Source of the DNA: Thraustochytrium sp. TN22
Lineage: Eukaryota > Sar > Bigyra > Thraustochytrida > Thraustochytriidae
Assembly (NCBI GenBank): GCA_013306675.1
Contig: JABLUY010000069.1
Span: 62,001-126,000 of the forward strand
Reading direction: 5' to 3'
DNA: 64,000 bases
Part shown: piece by piece, positions 1 to 9,875 of the stretch
Layout: each line of letters opens with the position of its first letter
How positions within the stretch are numbered: the first letter of the stretch is position 1
Notes under the pieces: generated by a model
The model's input: only the letters and a program-made list of their open reading frames with translations
What the model was told of the DNA's origin: nothing
The model's database searches: none
Program-made: the position numbers and the translations under genes

Positions 1-2
1 TA

Positions 3-2264
3 GGCGGCGCGAACGCAGACCTGCTCGACACCTGGGACGAGGCCGTCGCTACCTGCGAGCAGACGCGCGCTCTGGTCGTCGAGTATCTGGACGACGCGCA
101 GCGGAGCGGCTCCCAGACGCTCGAAGATATGCGCAGCAACTCCACGGCCGCTGTCTGCGCGACGCTGAGCGCGCTCGTCGCGCAAGAGGCCGCGGCGCAG
201 GCTTCCATCGAGGTCTCCGCGGCCTTTCAGGCCGAGACCGCCACGCTCGTGGACGGGATGGCGGCCTCCATGGCGGCCCGCGCAGCCTACGACCGAGCGT
301 ACGTGGCGTCCAAGACCGCAATCGCCGAGGCCGAGGCGCTCGCGACGCACGAGCGCGCCGCCGCGACCCTTGCCACGCTAGACGCCCTGCGAAACCAAAG
401 CACGCAATTAAACGCCTGCCTTCGCGGGCAAGCGGCTACAGAGACCGAGAGCTGCCCGGACATCCATGGGCGCCTAGCCACGGCATCCGCCACGGCGTCC
501 GCTAGATACGCTTCCGCCATGCAGGCCTACGCAAGCCTGGAGGACCGCTTCGCTTCGCTGCAGTCACAGCTCGAAGCGTTCCAGACCGCCTACGACTCCT
601 TCGTCTCTTCCGTGATTGTACGCCTCGGCGCCCTCATCGTCGATGCGCCCTCGCTTGACGTATCCTCCATGTTCTACGAGGCGCTACGGGACCGCCTGTA
701 CCCTGCGGAGACCGCCGCTGCCTTCGCGGAGCGCATGGACGCCATCGAAGCGCAGGTCCAAGAGAGCCTTGACGAGGTCGCGGCGGTGCACGACGCGGCC
801 ACCGAGCAGATCGTACAGCTACAGCAGAACGAGACGAGCACCGAGAGCAGCAGGCAAAGCGCAGCGCTACGTTCGCTCCTGGGCGACTATGCGCCGCCGA
901 CCGCCGCCGACGCCGACGCGGTGGAGGCCGCCGCGGCGCACTACGAGGAGCTTAGCGAGGCCTTCTCCGACGATATGGCCGATGCTGTGGATGGGCTGGG
1001 CGACCTTGCAGCGGCCGACGCTGCCGCAACGACCGCAGCCGCGGCAGCCGAGACCGGCCGCGACACGGCCGACGCGCTGCTGGGAACCGTGACGCAGAAC
1101 GGCGTGCTCGGTTCGTATTCGCCTGCATCCTGGGACGTCTTCCTGTACGGCGACATGACGCTGCAAGACTACCTGGCGACCTGGGACGAGGTGGCCTCAC
1201 TCGCGGTCTGGCTCGACGTGGTCTTTCGGTGCTTCTCCACGCTCCAGGTCGTGCACCGCTACATGCGCATTTCGCGCGTCGTGACGCCGCCCGTAGACCT
1301 GCGCGAGCACCGCGGCGGCGCACTCGCCGGTCGCCCAGCGCCCAAGCCGACGCCGGCGCAGCGCGTTGCGCACCTCGTGCTGCATCCTGCGACAGGCGCA
1401 GTCATCGCAGCTGCCTTTGGCTGGGTCATTGGGTCCACGGCCGCGGCGCTCTACGTCCCGCTCTTCAAGCGCTACGTGGACGGCTGCGTGCGCGCCACCT
1501 CCGCCTCGCCCGGCACCTTTTTGACGCAAAATGCCGCCACGCTTGCCATGCAGTACGCCACGCGCGAGGGCGCCGCTGTAGCGGCAGCTGCCATTGACAG
1601 GCTCAACGCGCGGGCCTCCTCCGACTGCGCAACGCACATCGTCGCCACACAGGAGCTCTATGTGAACCACACCGGCACTGCGGAGACGCTGCGTGCCACC
1701 GCAAGCTCCCTCGCAGAGGACCTCGCCACGCTTTCCACCTGCCTCGACCTCGATCTTGTCGGCCTCGAGGCGCGCACCCTGCTGGAGACCACGCAGTGCC
1801 ACGCGAGCCGCGGCTTTGCCATCGACGGCTGGGCGCTGCAGAACGTGGGCACCATTTTCAACTGCAGCGTCCTGCAGCCCTGCGAGATGGACTGCGACAC
1901 TCCGAACGAGAGTCTTCTCGCCTACTGGACCTGGACTGCTGGCTGCTCTGCCGAGGCCGCCTTTCACCGCGGAGTCCTGCTCTGGATTCTCGCCAGCGCC
2001 CTGTACGGCTGTCTCAATCTTGCGCGACTGCTTGCACTTCGGGGCTTGCGCATGGTTTTCTGGCGCTCGCTCTCCGCTGGCCAGCGTGTTGCCTTCATTG
2101 CGGACGTCTCGCCCCACAGCATTCGCCCCCTCGACGCGCAGCGCGCGCTCGAGAAGCAGCTGAGGAAGTTTGTATTGCGTGGCGCCTGCTCTTTGGCCGC
2201 GGCCGTAGCTGTCCTCCTTTTTTGTGCGGTCGCGATGGTCCATCTCGCCAGTCTGGTGGCTTGA
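3..2264 (+). CDS. Multi-pass membrane protein with long helical loops, 5' truncated
   Basis: The frame is open from the left edge (codon at 3), so the N-terminus lies outside; the first internal Met is at 129. At least 753 residues are present. The first half is Ala/Glu-rich, heptad-like helical sequence with little hydrophobicity. Candidate membrane segments lie around nt 1200-1270, 1380-1470, 1970-2040 and 2190-2260, the last at the extreme C-terminus. A Cys-containing, probably extracytoplasmic loop (nt 1620-1960) carries possible N-glycosylation sites such as NHT and NCS. A TWDE motif occurs near the left edge (nt 33-44) and again near nt 1180, hinting at an internal repeat. I do not recognise the family; the topology of membrane passes with long helical loops is only loosely prominin-like. 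Confidence 0.75.
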   Translation, partial: GGANADLLDTWDEAVATCEQTRALVVEYLDDAQRSGSQTLEDMRSNSTAAVCATLSALVAQEAAAQASIEVSAAFQAETATLVDGMAASMAARAAYDRAYVASKTAIAEAEALATHERAAATLATLDALRNQSTQLNACLRGQAATETESCPDIHGRLATASATASARYASAMQAYASLEDRFASLQSQLEAFQTAYDSFVSSVIVRLGALIVDAPSLDVSSMFYEALRDRLYPAETAAAFAERMDAIEAQVQESLDEVAAVHDAATEQIVQLQQNETSTESSRQSAALRSLLGDYAPPTAADADAVEAAAAHYEELSEAFSDDMADAVDGLGDLAAADAAATTAAAAAETGRDTADALLGTVTQNGVLGSYSPASWDVFLYGDMTLQDYLATWDEVASLAVWLDVVFRCFSTLQVVHRYMRISRVVTPPVDLREHRGGALAGRPAPKPTPAQRVAHLVLHPATGAVIAAAFGWVIGSTAAALYVPLFKRYVDGCVRATSASPGTFLTQNAATLAMQYATREGAAVAAAAIDRLNARASSDCATHIVATQELYVNHTGTAETLRATASSLAEDLATLSTCLDLDLVGLEARTLLETTQCHASRGFAIDGWALQNVGTIFNCSVLQPCEMDCDTPNESLLAYWTWTAGCSAEAAFHRGVLLWILASALYGCLNLARLLALRGLRMVFWRSLSAGQRVAFIADVSPHSIRPLDAQRALEKQLRKFVLRGACSLAAAVAVLLFCAVAMVHLASLVA

Positions 2265-2897
2265 TTGCCGCATTTAAATTGCCACGCACGAGTGGGAACA
2301 GAGGGCGACATTAGACGAACCGAGATCAGGATTGCGGGGTTTTGGGGGGGAGTGGTCTTTGAAACAAAGGAGCAAGATTCGGCTGCTTCTTGAGGTCCTC
2401 AGTTTGGCGAAGGGGCAAGTCCACAGCGTTCCGTCTGTTTGTTGATGTGGGAGGCCGCCTGAGCGCATTGTTTGTTGACAGGAATCCACAACGAAAACGA
2501 TCTCTTCTCGGGACCACGCTGAAAGTAATGTATTTTCCTTTGAAGTACCGTACACAGACGCGAAGACTCGGAGCTTGCTGCGGAAAGGAGCTCCTGCGGA
2601 CTGGGGCTGCTGCGGAACGGAGCTGCTGCAGAAAGAGGCTGCTATGGAGAAGCTGCGCGTATTCTGATTGCAGCCGCGTACAGTCTTCAGCTCTCGAGTC
2701 GACGCTTCTCTGCGACTCGCCCACGTCGGTTGCTTCTGCGCCACGTGCGCGCCGCGCGTCGCCTGACTGCGCGGCTCCTAGCTTACTGCTCGACTCGGAC
2801 TCGGCCTCGGGTTGCACGGCGGTGCCGTCGACGCCGACGGCCCGACCCAAGCCAGCTGCCGGCAGAGCAGAACGCACGACAGCCCGCCGCGGGCAGG
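2265..2897. other. Intergenic and 5' leader
   Basis: No gene seen. It holds a G-rich patch around 2334-2350 and an imperfect array of GGAGCT-plus-CTGC units around 2585-2660. The open frame of the next gene runs back to 2730, but that extension is Arg-rich and lacks domain character, so it is read as leader. Confidence 0.5.
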
Positions 2898-5615
2898 ATG
2901 GCGTTCGAGGCGCGGCTCGTGCGGCGGCTGGCGGCCGGCCTGGAGCACCAGGTGGCCGGGAGCGCCGCGTCGCTGGGCGGCGCGGCGGGCGAGGTGGCGC
3001 ACGTGAGCATGGAGCTTGGCGGCGCGGCGCGTCTGATGCCGACGGCGGCCCGCGTGGCGTACCTGGGGCGCGCGGACGCGAGCGGGGCGCTCCTGGCCGT
3101 GCTGGAGAACGGCCAGCTGCTGGTGGGCAAGCCCGACGCGGAGGACGGCCCAGGCTGGTTCGAGGCGGCGCTCTCGACGCGACGCAACGCTGTGCAGGGC
3201 GCGCGCTTCGCGTGCTGCGACGGCGCCGAGGGCCGCGTGCTGCTCGCCTCGTACGGCCTGGTGGAGCCCACGGCGCTGGCGCTGACCGAGGTGGACCTCG
3301 AGGCCAGGGCCGCCAGCACGAGCGCGCTGGCTGACCTGGGCGGTCCCGTGCTGGCACTGGCCGTGCGCGAGGATGGCACGATGGCGGCAGCCGAGTACTC
3401 GCGCATCGTGCTCGCCAGCGCTCGCGGGATAGTGGGCGAGACCGCCTGGGTCGGCACGGGCGCGCTGGCCTGGTTCCGCGGCAACCTGGTGGCTGCTTCC
3501 CTGCACGCGGGCCAGCTACGGTCCTGGCGCCTGCGCACGCAAGGGAAGCGCGTGTCGCTGGCAGCGCCGCTCGAGGACGCGGAGCGCGGCGCGCTCGTTC
3601 CGGAGATGTCTCTGTCGGAGGATAATCCGTGCACGAGCGTCTCGCTCTTGGCCTCTGGTGACGAGGATTTGGTCGCCGTCTGCGTCTATGGCGGGCGCGC
3701 CTCCATCTTCGTGGCCGGAAACGCGCATCCCGAGGCGCTCGAGCTGGGCGAGATCCCTATCTCTTGCAAGCTGGCGCGCGAGCCAGCCCCGCTGCGCCGG
3801 TACGTGCTGCTCATCAATGACGAGTTTCTGTACTCGTTGCGGCGGTTGACCGCGGCGAGGCGGCCTGCGCGACGGGCTCTCTCGCTGCCGCCACGCGGCC
3901 TTGGGCTCGTTAGCCTTCCCGACGATCTGCGCCGAACCCTGGTCGCGGATCCGGCGCGCTTCGCGCGGGCAAGCGTAGACGCGCTGGGCCTCGTGTGCGA
4001 GCCGGCAGGCCTGGCCACGTGCAAGCTCTCCCGCTGGGCGGGTGGACCTGGCAAGGGCGCGAGCGAGGTCGCCTCTGCGCCGTGGCCGTGGGTGCCCGAA
4101 GACTGCATGGACGCCGTCCTGCTGGATGGGGGCAGCACCGTTGCCATTCTTCGTGGCGAGGACGCTTCGGTGGTCTCGCTTCACGCCGTGCCGGGCGGCG
4201 ACCTGCTGGAGAGTGTCGAGACGCATGTCCCATGCGAGGCGCTTTTGCGCACACCGGACGGCGGTCTGGCGCTCAAGTACCGCAAGATTGACGAGCCGCG
4301 TTGCGTGGGCGACGTCTCATACGGGACGCTCGCCTGCCTCGTGCTACGAGGTACACACGTTTTCCGCGGCGAGGTGGACGGCGAGACGAGTGCGTGGCGC
4401 GAAACGTACCTGTGCGCCCTTCCCGACACAGACGGCCTGTACTCTCTCATCGCGCTCTTTGACGACGCGCTCGTCTATGGAGAGGCCTCGCCGACGACCG
4501 GCGACCGTGTTCACGTGCGACCGCTGGCGTTCGTGCCGGCCCGCGCGTTGCGGCCGCGTAGCAAGACCGAAGAGGCGATGCAATCCATCGGCTCCGGCTT
4601 CGACGGCCCGGGCGTGTCAACGAGCCAGGAGCGCGTGTTCTCCATCCCCAAGGACGGCGACTTCTTGCCAGGTCACTACGCGCGCCTGTTGCAGGGCCTC
4701 ACGCGGCCGACCGACTCGCTTGACCTTGACAACGTCAAGGTGCGATCCCTGGCGCAGTGCCTCGGCCTGGCCGGCAGCAAAGGTCGTCGTCGTCGTCGTC
4801 GTCGTCATCATCAAGGGCAACGCAATCGGGGTCGCGGTCGGTCGTGGGAGGAAGATGGTGCAGATACGGCTTCGAGCGAGGGAGGCGATAGCGCCTTTGC
4901 GAGCGGCGAGAGCGGCGAGGAGGACGAGGGCGAGGGCCTCGCGAGCCCTGGCGCTGGCGCCAGCGGCGAGGCTGCCGTGGTGGGCTACTGGAGGTTCTGT
5001 GCGGGCGCCGAGCTCCAGGACCTGTCTCGAGGCGCCAACTCGACAGCGTCGCAGCCCCAGCGGGACGCGCCAGCCGTGGAGGATGTCGTGAGCACGACGT
5101 GCTCCGAGTTGGACGCGGGCGACGGCGACACGGTCCCCTATGCCCAGGCTGCTTGCTGCCCGCTGCTGTTGCGCGTGCCGCGCCTGTCCGCGCGCGGCTG
5201 GTCGCTCGAGTTCTGGTTCCGCGCCGAGGGCGCCACGGAACTCGTGCGCGACCTCGTCTCGCTCAGCGCCGATGGCGAGGCGCGCCTCGCCGATGGCGAC
5301 TGGCACCACCTGTCCTGCACGGCGCAGACCATCGAGGTGAACCAGACGGTGGTGACTTTTTGCCTCGTGGATGGCCGCGAGCCGGGAAATTTGCTCGTCC
5401 TGGGCGCTCTGCAGCAGGACGCCGCTAGTACGACGCTCGAGCTGTTGCCGGCAGGGCCGGAGGGCGCGCTTGTGACTGAAGTTCGCGTATGGAACTGCAC
5501 GCGATCCGCGTTCGAGGTCGACATGACTATGGGCGCCCCCTTGGAGCTGGCAGAGTCCCGCAAGGCCAAGTTCCAGGTGCATATTAACGACGGCATTTCC
5601 GCGCGTGAAGTGTGA
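2898..5615 (+). CDS. Beta-propeller-like protein with C-terminal LamG-like domain
   Basis: About 905 aa from the Met at 2898; an upstream in-frame Met at 2730 adds only low-complexity Arg-rich sequence. Residues ~40-600 are short hydrophobic strands separated by Gly/Asp turns, as in a degenerate beta-propeller. A low-complexity linker follows (~628-690) with an Arg/His run from a CGT/CAT repeat (4783-4813) and Glu/Gly-rich sequence. Residues ~693-895 look like a concanavalin/LamG fold: VGYWRF, WSLEFWFRAEG, DGDWHHLSC and a VRVWNCTRS near the end. The N-terminal propeller followed by a FLPGHYARLL-type segment faintly resembles the Nup120/Nup160 start, but the LamG end does not fit that family. 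Function unknown. It converges on the next gene with only 23 bp between stops. Confidence 0.8.
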   Translation: MAFEARLVRRLAAGLEHQVAGSAASLGGAAGEVAHVSMELGGAARLMPTAARVAYLGRADASGALLAVLENGQLLVGKPDAEDGPGWFEAALSTRRNAVQGARFACCDGAEGRVLLASYGLVEPTALALTEVDLEARAASTSALADLGGPVLALAVREDGTMAAAEYSRIVLASARGIVGETAWVGTGALAWFRGNLVAASLHAGQLRSWRLRTQGKRVSLAAPLEDAERGALVPEMSLSEDNPCTSVSLLASGDEDLVAVCVYGGRASIFVAGNAHPEALELGEIPISCKLAREPAPLRRYVLLINDEFLYSLRRLTAARRPARRALSLPPRGLGLVSLPDDLRRTLVADPARFARASVDALGLVCEPAGLATCKLSRWAGGPGKGASEVASAPWPWVPEDCMDAVLLDGGSTVAILRGEDASVVSLHAVPGGDLLESVETHVPCEALLRTPDGGLALKYRKIDEPRCVGDVSYGTLACLVLRGTHVFRGEVDGETSAWRETYLCALPDTDGLYSLIALFDDALVYGEASPTTGDRVHVRPLAFVPARALRPRSKTEEAMQSIGSGFDGPGVSTSQERVFSIPKDGDFLPGHYARLLQGLTRPTDSLDLDNVKVRSLAQCLGLAGSKGRRRRRRRHHQGQRNRGRGRSWEEDGADTASSEGGDSAFASGESGEEDEGEGLASPGAGASGEAAVVGYWRFCAGAELQDLSRGANSTASQPQRDAPAVEDVVSTTCSELDAGDGDTVPYAQAACCPLLLRVPRLSARGWSLEFWFRAEGATELVRDLVSLSADGEARLADGDWHHLSCTAQTIEVNQTVVTFCLVDGREPGNLLVLGALQQDAASTTLELLPAGPEGALVTEVRVWNCTRSAFEVDMTMGAPLELAESRKAKFQVHINDGISAREV

Positions 5616-5638
5616 ATCATTATGTAGTTATGTATGTC

Positions 5639-6514
5639 TTATGTCTCGTCGAGCTCAAAGGTATCAACCAGGACGGCAGTGGGAACGGGCGGCAGCGGCG
5701 CTGGTCGCCGTGATGGGACTGACTCGCTGCGCCGCGAGCGGTTCACGTACGGAGACTGAGGCGTCAGCGGCGAGCGTGAGGCCGGCGACAGGGGCGGCGA
5801 CGCGGGTGAGGCCTGCGAAAGCGATGGCGACACGGGCGAGGCATGCTCCTCCACGTGGAGACTGACCTCGTGGTGGTGACCAGGCGACTGTTGCCGCGGT
5901 TGCCGCTGCCGCTCTTGCTGTCGCCGCTGCTGCTGCTGCTGCTGCTGCTGCTCCTCCTCCTCTTCATTCGGGATGTCTGCTTCTTGGTTTTCGTCGGCGC
6001 TCTGCGTCGCGGCTGTTGAGCTCCTGGCCCGGATCGACCTGCCAGAAGACACGGTGGACTTGGTGCGGCGGCGGCCTCGCGTAGACCGGAGCTGGTGCTG
6101 CAGGAGCACGGACCCGATGAGCAGACCGGGCACGCCCAAGACAAGGACGAGCGCGAAAAGACGCGCAATAGAGCCCGGGCTCGGGTCCAGCGGCTCGCTC
6201 CCGGTCAAGTGCGAGAAGACCATGCAGGAGGCGAGCGCGCAGGCGACGATGATGTTGAGCAACCACAACACCACAGCAATGGCGACCTGGGCCTGCCAGG
6301 GCGCCTCACACTCGCACTGCACAGTCGCGGCGTCATTTGCCCCGGAGAGCACGCACGTCTGGCTGACCAGGTTCTCCTCGCACGAGAGATCGCAGAGCGT
6401 GCGGCAGCAGGCGTCCGGGCCCACGCCGTCGGAGCTGCAGACATCCACCGCAGCAACCTGCGCGAGGCAGGTTGCCATGACCGCCAAGGCCACGAGGCCG
6501 GCTCCGCCGCGCAT
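5639..6514 (-). CDS. Small Cys-rich membrane protein with Pro/Ser/Gln-rich tail
   Basis: 291 aa from the Met at 6514, which begins a clear signal peptide (MRGGAGLVALAVMATCLAQV); the frame is open to 6697 but that part is not signal-like. After the signal comes an ectodomain of about 50 residues with eight cysteines, then two hydrophobic segments (~75-97 and ~113-133). The tail has Arg-rich sequence, an acidic/poly-Gln stretch (CTG repeat near 5930-5960) and many SP/PxxP motifs. The order of signal, Cys-rich domain, membrane and Pro-rich tail resembles Shisa-type adaptors, but the second hydrophobic segment and lack of clear homology leave this unassigned. Confidence 0.7.
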   Translation of the reverse strand: MRGGAGLVALAVMATCLAQVAAVDVCSSDGVGPDACCRTLCDLSCEENLVSQTCVLSGANDAATVQCECEAPWQAQVAIAVVLWLLNIIVACALASCMVFSHLTGSEPLDPSPGSIARLFALVLVLGVPGLLIGSVLLQHQLRSTRGRRRTKSTVSSGRSIRARSSTAATQSADENQEADIPNEEEEEQQQQQQQQRRQQERQRQPRQQSPGHHHEVSLHVEEHASPVSPSLSQASPASPPLSPASRSPLTPQSPYVNRSRRSESVPSRRPAPLPPVPTAVLVDTFELDET

Positions 6515-6987
6515 CTTGAAGGAGAGGCGGAGCCGCGCGCTCTGATTTGCAAAATTGAGCTCATACGTCTCGGTCAGGCTGATGTGAGTAAAACGTGGCA
6601 CTGTCAGGGCCACTTGGCTCCTCAACGGACATTGCAGAACCACACTGGCACTGCATGACGATGGATGGATGTCAGTCAAGTACGACGGGGACGACAAGAT
6701 ACGGCAAGGAAAGTGAACGTGAACGATTGATTCGCGAGCAAGAGGAGCATGAGCAAGTGGCGCTCTCTTTCATTGATTTTTGTGTTCAGATTGGGCAAGG
6801 CCAAAATCGAGGATTCGGAGAAGGGCAATTTCTCGTCGACCTGGCCTAGATCCTTGTAGAGGACGCGGACAGCGACAACTACTTCCTGAGCAAGAGTGAA
6901 TGCGAAGCCGCGGCGAGCAAGAGCAAGGTGAGCAAATAATTTGCGAGCCAGGAAAGTGTTCGTAAGTGGCGATGATACATGAAATCG
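6515..6987. other. Intergenic
   Basis: No gene or convincing element seen. It lies between the start of the Cys-rich membrane protein and the 3' end of the CFAP97-like gene, so it probably holds the promoter of the former and the 3' end of the latter. Confidence 0.4.
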
Positions 6988-7617
6988 TCAGCGACGCTTG
7001 TGCGGGTTGGACGAGGCCAGAGCTGAGGATGAGGGCGAGGGTTTCTTGGTATGCAGCGTTCCGCGCACCTGGGCGAGGCGCTTGGCAAAGGCCTCGTTCT
7101 CGCGATCAATGGAGCGCTGCTGACGACGAATGTTGATGAGCGCAGACCCAGCCCGTGGACCGGCGCGCTTGTTGGCTGGCACAACGCCGTGACGGCGGTG
7201 GTTGATGGAGGCGAGCTTCTTAACGAGCTGCATGTTCTCGCGCTCGATGCGCTTACGCTCCAGGATGTCAAAGGTGAAGTCGCGCGTGTCCGGACGCCGC
7301 TGCTTGCGGCCGGCCGTGACCGGCGCGCCGGCAGCCGCTGAGCGGTGATCAGCCGGGAGGCTGGCCGCCGAGGCCGTACCAGGCGCGAGGGCGGCTTGGT
7401 TCGAGGGCGCGGCGTCCTGCTGAGCCGCGCTCACGCGCACCTTTCGCAGCATTGCCTCGGCCAACTCCGCGGTCTCGCGATCTTCCTCGTCATCGTCGTC
7501 CTCGTAATCATTCTCGTCCCACTCCTTTTGCTCCTCAAGCGCTTCTCGCTTGAGCATATGCTTGCGCTCCACCTGCGCCCGCACGCTGCCGCTGCTGCTG
7601 CTCATTGTCGACGCCAT
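6988..7617 (-). CDS. CFAP97-like cilium/flagellum-associated protein
   Basis: 209 aa from the Met at 7617 (MASTMSSSSG). The open frame continues upstream to 8922, but that part is a shadow crossing a pentanucleotide array and the oppositely oriented hydroxylase gene. Residues ~22-50 are strongly acidic. Residues ~112-190 carry two copies of a RxRxIxRENxxLxKKLAxI pattern (RKRIERENMQLVKKLASI and a related copy near 166-184), typical of the CFAP97/KIAA1430 (Hemingway) domain of ciliated eukaryotes. It implies a lineage that keeps flagella at some stage. It is head-to-head with the hydroxylase gene, 597 bp away. The family call rests on motif pattern only. Confidence 0.72.
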   Translation of the reverse strand: MASTMSSSSGSVRAQVERKHMLKREALEEQKEWDENDYEDDDDEEDRETAELAEAMLRKVRVSAAQQDAAPSNQAALAPGTASAASLPADHRSAAAGAPVTAGRKQRRPDTRDFTFDILERKRIERENMQLVKKLASINHRRHGVVPANKRAGPRAGSALINIRRQQRSIDRENEAFAKRLAQVRGTLHTKKPSPSSSALASSNPHKRR

Positions 7618-8214
7618 GCTCCTCTTCACCGCTCCGCTCCGCGCTGCGTTGTCGAGCCAGCGAGCGAGCGAGCGGGCACTGGGCAGCGCAGCGCAGCACA
7701 GCGCAGCGACCACAGCACGGCTAGCTCGAACGAGCTCTGCAACCTGCCGCAGCGCGCACTCTGCTCCTCGCCTCCCGCCGCTAAAGAAATGCACCGACGC
7801 CAACAAGCATGCAAGCGAGCGTGCTGCGGTCTTGATCAAGGCGATGCCGGGCGAAGCGAGGCGAGGCGAGGCGAGGCGAGGCGAGGCGAGGCGAGGCGAG
7901 GCGAGGCGAGGCCTCTTGGCAGCACGCAAGCTCTGCCATGGCCGCTCGGCACGCGCCCGAGAGCAGAAAATGCCCGCAAACGGCTTTGGGGACGCGCGGC
8001 GGCCGTCCCCGCGGCGTCCGCCACGAAATCGTCGCCTCGCGCAGTCCCGAGCGGTCTCGCGCGCGCGGCGCGGCTCGGCGGCGGCGGCGGCGGCGGCGCG
8101 CAGCGCGGGCGGCGAGCGCCAACCACGCCCTGGCGAGCCGGACCCCACCCCCCTCCCCCTTCGCTCCAGGGCCGGCAGGCGGGCAGGCTGAGCTGACAAG
8201 AGGGCGCGGGCGCC
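7618..8214. promoter_or_regulatory. Divergent promoter region with pentanucleotide array
   Basis: Shared 5' region between the CFAP97-like gene (minus) and the hydroxylase gene (plus). It contains an 11-copy GCGAG array and a very GC-rich segment, 8030-8130. No TATA box recognised. The promoter role is inferred from the head-to-head arrangement. Confidence 0.5.
7856..7910. repeat. (GCGAG)11 perfect pentanucleotide repeat
   Basis: Eleven uninterrupted copies of GCGAG, followed by two further matching bases, in the divergent promoter between two genes. Confidence 0.97.
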
Positions 8215-9102
8215 ATGGCGAGCCCGAGCGCGCGGCGACGACAGCTGCTGGGCGACGGAGAGGCGCGCTCGCGCGTGGCGGTGGTGCGCGGGGTGCTGAG
8301 CGAGGACGAGGCGGCACGCATACTGGAGGCGACCAAGCGCGCCGTCGCCAAACGCGGCGGCTGGACGACGGCGCGGCACCGCGACTTCGCGACGACGGAC
8401 CTGCCGCTCTTTGAGCTGTCGACGCGCGCCTTCGCGTTTGTGCGCCGCACGCTGCGCGAGCGGCTGCTCACGTGGTGCGCGGCCGCGTACGGGCTGGACG
8501 CGGCGGATCTGTATTTCAAGGACCTCTTCGTGGTCTCGTACAACGCAGACGAGCCTGACGGCCAGCGCGAGCTGGCGCTGCACCGGGACGGCTCGCTGCT
8601 CTCCTTCAATGTGGCGCTCACGCCGCAGAGCGCGTTTGAGGGTGGCGGCACGTTCTTTCCCAAGATCGGCACGGTGAGCATCGAGCGCGGCGATGCTGTT
8701 GTGCACGACGGCAAGGTCTTGCACGCCGGAGCGCCCGTGACGGCGGGCGAGCGCGTGATCATCGTAGCCTTTGTAGACACGGTCTTGGACGAGACGCCAT
8801 CCTACGGTGACAGCGCAGAGGCGCGCGCGCGGCGCGATGCGCAAGAGCTGCGCGCCCTTCGCGAGCGCATGAGCAAGCTTGCCGTGGACAGCACCGTGGA
8901 GGACGCCATGTTCATGCTGCACGCAATGAGCGGCGGCGGCGAGGCGGACTCGGAAGACGAGGACGACACGAGGCGGGAGTCCGCTAGCCCAGGCACGGCG
9001 CGCTGTGCCTGTGATGGCGATGTGGAGATGGATCAGGGCGAGGAGGACATTGCGGCGACCTCGGTCACCACCTTTGATCTCCTGTCAACTTCCGGGATTT
9101 GA
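8215..9102 (+). CDS. 2-oxoglutarate/Fe(II)-dependent dioxygenase, prolyl-4-hydroxylase type
   Basis: 295 aa; the Met at 8215 lies just before conserved sequence. Residues ~20-195 form a P4Hc-like double-stranded beta-helix. The iron ligands are H123 and D125 (ALHRDGS) and H170 (VLHAGAP), with R180 (TAGERVIIVAF) placed to bind 2-oxoglutarate. VSYNAD, followed by the HxD motif and an EGGGTFF segment, is characteristic of the family. The tail (~200-295) is acidic with no recognised domain. There is no signal peptide, so a cytosolic or nuclear hydroxylase is likely. The substrate (protein prolyl or other side chain) cannot be told from sequence. Confidence 0.9.
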   Translation: MASPSARRRQLLGDGEARSRVAVVRGVLSEDEAARILEATKRAVAKRGGWTTARHRDFATTDLPLFELSTRAFAFVRRTLRERLLTWCAAAYGLDAADLYFKDLFVVSYNADEPDGQRELALHRDGSLLSFNVALTPQSAFEGGGTFFPKIGTVSIERGDAVVHDGKVLHAGAPVTAGERVIIVAFVDTVLDETPSYGDSAEARARRDAQELRALRERMSKLAVDSTVEDAMFMLHAMSGGGEADSEDEDDTRRESASPGTARCACDGDVEMDQGEEDIAATSVTTFDLLSTSGI

Positions 9103-9875
9103 AGCCGCCAGTAGCCGCGCCAGTGGTTGTGCTGCAGTGCCAGTAGCCGTGCCAGTTGCGACCGCAGTGCCAAGAGTCGTGCCAGTAGCCGTGCCAGTAG
9201 TTGTTCGCTGTGTGAGCCAATAGCTGTGCCAGTAGCCGTGCAACGCCGTGCAACTCTGCGCTGTTGCGCTGCGCTGCGCTGCGCTGTTGCGCTGCGTCTT
9301 GTGTAAACGTTTTAACTCATGATGACGTTGATTCTTACTTGTCTTTTCCCCTCTGGCTGCAGTTGACTTCTGCGGCCACCCACTAGTTGCCTGCAGTGGC
9401 TGGCAGAAAAGAGTGCGTGGTGACAGCTTCCGCTTGCTTCGCTGCTTTGCCGGCGACTCGCCGCCGCGGCCGTCCGAGCAGCCGCAGTGAAGGGCTCTCG
9501 CACTGCCAGCCAGCCAGTCAGTCAGCCCAAGCCACGCGCGGCGCGACGCACCACATGTGGCGGTTCTGGCCCGCCGGTCCCAGTCTGCCGGGTCTGGCGA
9601 CAGAGCGAGCGACTTCATGGAGTCCGCACGTCGAAACTTCCAGCCCCGGTAGCCTTGTGGCTTGAGAGGTCGCCTCACTGTCAGTGACCTCACCGATGCG
9701 GCCACGGCGCCACGCCAAGTTGAAGTGAGGACACGAGCAAGACTCCCACCCACCCACCAACCCAAGGACAGACCAGAGGAGAGGAACAACTCGGACAAGA
9801 GGAGAGGACATCAGAAAGAAAAGGGGTCATTGGTACGAAGCGAAGGATCTAAAGGCAGGCCAAGTAGTAGCAGCT
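9103..9875. other. Intergenic with degenerate repeats
   Basis: Convergent 3' region between the hydroxylase and ETFA. The first ~200 bp are degenerate tandem repeats (separate entry). The rest holds short CCAG/CAGT and CCCA runs and no gene. Confidence 0.5.
9105..9300. repeat. Degenerate GTGCCAGTAGCC repeat running into a TGCGC array
   Basis: GCCAGTAGCCGTGCC-type units recur with point changes from about 9105 to 9240, followed by a TGCGC/TGTTGCGC pentamer-like run at about 9255-9300. It lies immediately 3' of the hydroxylase stop. Confidence 0.85.

Noticed and set aside
7618-8922. Upstream extension of the CFAP97-like frame on the minus strand
   Set aside because: It crosses a pentanucleotide array and lies antisense to the clear hydroxylase gene; no family similarity before MASTMSSSSG.
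9085-9798. 237-aa minus-strand ORF over the degenerate repeats
   Set aside because: Its Gly-Thr-Ala-Thr periodicity comes from the GTGCCAGTAGCC repeat; no conserved sequence.
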